This document shows, one piece after another, positions 61,461 through 64,000 of a stretch of 64,000 nt of DNA. Position numbers and translations under genes: made by a program. Origin of the DNA: Paulownia fortunei (taxonomy: Eukaryota > Streptophyta > Magnoliopsida > Lamiales > Paulowniaceae); contig CM033115.1 in assembly GCA_019321725.1 (NCBI GenBank), positions 19,354,673-19,418,672 on the forward strand. The letters run 5' to 3'. The notes under the pieces were generated by a model, which worked only from the letters and a program-made list of their open reading frames with translations, made no database searches and was not told where the DNA came from. Each line of letters begins with the position of its first letter. Position 1 is the first letter of the stretch.

Positions 61461-62706
61461 TAATTAATTATAAACTATTGCTAAGAAAAAATAAATAAAA
61501 GATGAGATAGACCTTGGTATTTCTCTTCAAATGGTCAAGAAAGAAAGCATTAAATATTTTTGGCAAAAGGGTAGGTTGCTTCCTAATTCAGGAAGGAAAG
61601 ATGGTGGTGTTTGTGTCTCAAGGGTCACGCCTCACTAAAAGCCATTTATTCCCCTCATCCAAATCCCAACCCAATCCCATCAAATCTAGGAACATTGAAC
61701 AAAAATAAATAAAATATTTAAAAAGATCAAATGAAGCATACAGAAATATTTCAGAAGTCGTCAAACAACCCCAGGGGGGAAAACCCAAGTGGGAAATCCA
61801 GTAAAGCCCCATCCTCTTCTTAATTTTTTTTATATGTATTGAGTGACTCTTTTAATTTGCAACTGTGATGGGGATGCTCCCCTGTTCTTTGTAAATAGGG
61901 CATGGACCTTTATCTCCCAAGTGCACTGAATCCTTCTATGTAACACTCTTCCTTTATCCACCACTCCCCAAAGGATAATTTTGTTATTCTAGTTTGTGAT
62001 CTTTGCCAAGGGCAAGGGTTATATTAGACTTTTGAACCAAGGGCAATGAGGTAATTTGGCCAAATCGAGAAATATAATAAAAATCAAGAAAATATCTATT
62101 AGAATTCTCTTTCTTTCTTAATATTTCTGACAAATTAAAATGAATCTTTTTAATGTCCGTTGGGACAGAGGTACCCTTGAAATGAGGGGTGTGCTATTCC
62201 TATTGGACTAGGCCCTTCCCCTAGAGGCCCCATAGTTAGGTATAAGTGATTACCCTAGTTCCACCTTTCAAATAACCATAGGGTACTTTCTTCTCAGACT
62301 GCATTTGAAATAAGTGACTAACATTCTATTATGGGACAACTACTTTCTTATCAGATTGAATGTGTACTTAAATTAGAATTCTATTATGAGACAACAAATT
62401 GTTTGTTCTTAGACTATTTTTTTTGTTTCTTCTGATCAGAAGTAATATTGGATTGAATTAATATTACCGAATATGTAAGAATTAATTAACAAGCCATAAA
62501 TAAATGCATGTGGTTTTTGATGTGTAGGGCTGCAGCCAAATTTTAGGACAGTAAATATTTCTGACCAATCGAACACAGAAATTGACTCTCAGTTCGAGAA
62601 CTCCACTTGATTTACAAGTTCATTGGCAAATTTACAAAACTTGAAGCTTTTATAATTAATCAGTTTTTTTCTAGAAATGCTTTTCAAAATCGCCCAAGAT
62701 CATTAT

Positions 62707-62740
62707 ATATTCCCTCTGTCTACATTTGAATGTCCATTTA
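62707..62740. mobile_element. single terminus of a Tc1/mariner-like MITE
   Basis: TATTCCCTCTGTCTACATTT followed by GAATGTCCATTT matches the usual plant mariner-like left end. A matching right end was not found downstream, so this is a fragment. Confidence 0.4.
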
Positions 62741-63708
62741 GCTATAATATAAAATCAAATTATTTAATTCTTGAGTAATGTAAAATATTAATGTTTTGGT
62801 AATTTTTAAATAATATATTTGTTGTGTTGGTATTATAATTAACAAATCTCTCTCAAAAAGGTGAAATAAATTATTTAATATTTAATTCTTAAAAAAAATA
62901 TATCATATCAATTGACCAGTCGAACCAACTGAATATTCAATTTTAGTTGGAGATTTAGCAAGAATTTAACAAGATTCATAACATGCAGAAAATTTACAAA
63001 ATCTGCCTCTGTTAGTGGCTAATAATTCTATTATTTTTTTCTTTTGCATCAAAATATTAAAATGGCATGGCTAAGAAATTTCCCTTTGGCATTCTCACTT
63101 TGTGTTAAATTTTAAATGCTATTTATTATATATACGTGGGCCGGTTGTTTTATGAATTCCAGTTTCCACATGCATAACACGACTTTTTCACAGGATAAGG
63201 CTCCAAAACCTGTTCGTGCATGCATGTGAAGTTTATTGCTGAGGATACATCCTTATATTCAATTTCTCAATTTCAGATATATTAATTACAATGATTTAAT
63301 CCAATTACACACACGCGATTTTATTGTATATGTTTTATTCATGTTCATCTACAAAGAAACTCGATTCAGCCAATTTACTAGTTTGGATTATTTCTTTAAA
63401 TTAATCATTTTTTACCGCGTTAATTTGATTATTATTTTATATAAAAATAAAATAAAAATGGCACGTTAATATTTTGGATAAGTACGATAGATTAAATTTT
63501 TAAAAGCTCTATACTATTTTAACATCAAATAGATTCCTTTTTTTTTTTTTCTCCTCCACCCATTCTTAATTATTTTTTGAATTGTCAAATCTCGTCATCT
63601 ATACCTTGGTTCATATATAGACTAAAACAATTGCTCTGGGGATTATAACTTTAAAACGTGCCCGTAAGGAAGATTTTATTTCCATCCCTGCATTACTATT
63701 GCATAATA

Positions 63709-63800
63709 TATATATATATATATATATTAATATCTTTTTTGAAAAAACCCTAAACATAATGAGGATTTTTTCAAAAATTATTATTATTATTATTATTATT
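63709..63800. repeat. (AT)n and (ATT)n microsatellites
   Basis: (AT)n at about 63709-63727 and (TTA)n at about 63777-63800. Confidence 0.9.
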
Positions 63801-64000
63801 AAATTAAATTAAATTATCAGATATCAATAATTAATTCATACAAATCAAGAATCAATTAATTACAATGAATTACCTTCCTTTGCAACTATGCAAGAGGGAC
63901 CTTTCTTTGTACAATGGATTCAATATCTTTGGTCGGATGAGCCATTAGCCATGAATGCTTAGCGGAATCTTCCTACATAAATGACATACCAAACTTAAAT

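Larger units (their letters stand above)
57549..64000. other. gene-free spacer downstream of HECATE to the window end
   Basis: The HECATE 3' UTR probably spans the first 200-300 bp. After that I see (GA)n at 58046-58067, a G-box cluster (58797-58880), (GT)n at 60901-60926, an ATTCG-rich repeat (61130-61460), a mariner-like end near 62707, and (AT)n and (ATT)n near 63709-63800. Longer open frames (58613-58942, 61514-61708) resemble no known protein. Confidence 0.45.

Noticed and set aside
1..64000. tRNA, rRNA, CRISPR or known microRNA genes
   Set aside because: I looked for conserved tRNA boxes in proper spacing, rRNA core sequences, regular spacer arrays and the common plant miRNA sequences on both strands by eye. 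None was convincing; a computational scan could still find weak cases.

Overview
This is nuclear DNA from a flowering plant. The genes have GT-AG introns and belong to angiosperm families. The spacers are AT-rich and full of microsatellites, poly(A/T) tracts and degraded transposon ends. The S-RNase-binding-protein-like gene closely resembles solanaceous SBP1, which suggests an asterid eudicot; species and order cannot be told from the sequence alone.

Layout. (1) 1-6425, minus: 5' two-thirds of an MRG-family (MORF4-related) chromodomain gene, running off the left edge; six exons are resolved, one only 14 nt long. (2) 9818-10093 and 11659-11922, plus: two tandem precursors of PIP/PIPL secreted peptides, each with two SGPS-type motifs. 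Their promoters share four short blocks and a TATA box in the same order. (3) 15906-17690, plus: three-exon single-pass membrane LEA_2 protein. (4) 19507-19901, minus: a RALF34-type peptide hormone gene whose signal-peptide frame and mature-peptide frame are offset by one base. (5) 22922-25967, plus: four-exon SBP1/BOI-related RING E3 ligase. (6) 40891-42131, plus: two-exon class B heat-shock factor HSFB4 (SCHIZORIZA type). (7) 56760-57548, plus: intronless HECATE1/2-type bHLH factor. No rRNA, tRNA, CRISPR array or intact transposon was seen.

The genes are not an operon. They are separately transcribed developmental, signalling and chromatin genes. From memory, Arabidopsis keeps the same neighbours in fragments: MRG1 beside PIP2 on chromosome 4, LEA_2/SBP1/HSFB4 close together on chromosome 1, and HEC1 beside RALF34 on chromosome 5. 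The window therefore looks like a less fractionated version of an old gene block.

The long spacers (25968-40890, 42132-56759, 57549-64000) hold no gene I can recognise. They contain compound microsatellites of two recurring architectures, G-runs, short direct repeats, Tc1/mariner-like MITE ends, one 600-bp AT-extreme block, and a possible unrecognised transcript at about 47636-48564. I found no clearly undescribed biological system. The best leads are the RALF34 frame break, the paired PIP genes with their shared promoter blocks, the 14-nt exon in MRG, and the unidentified transcript.
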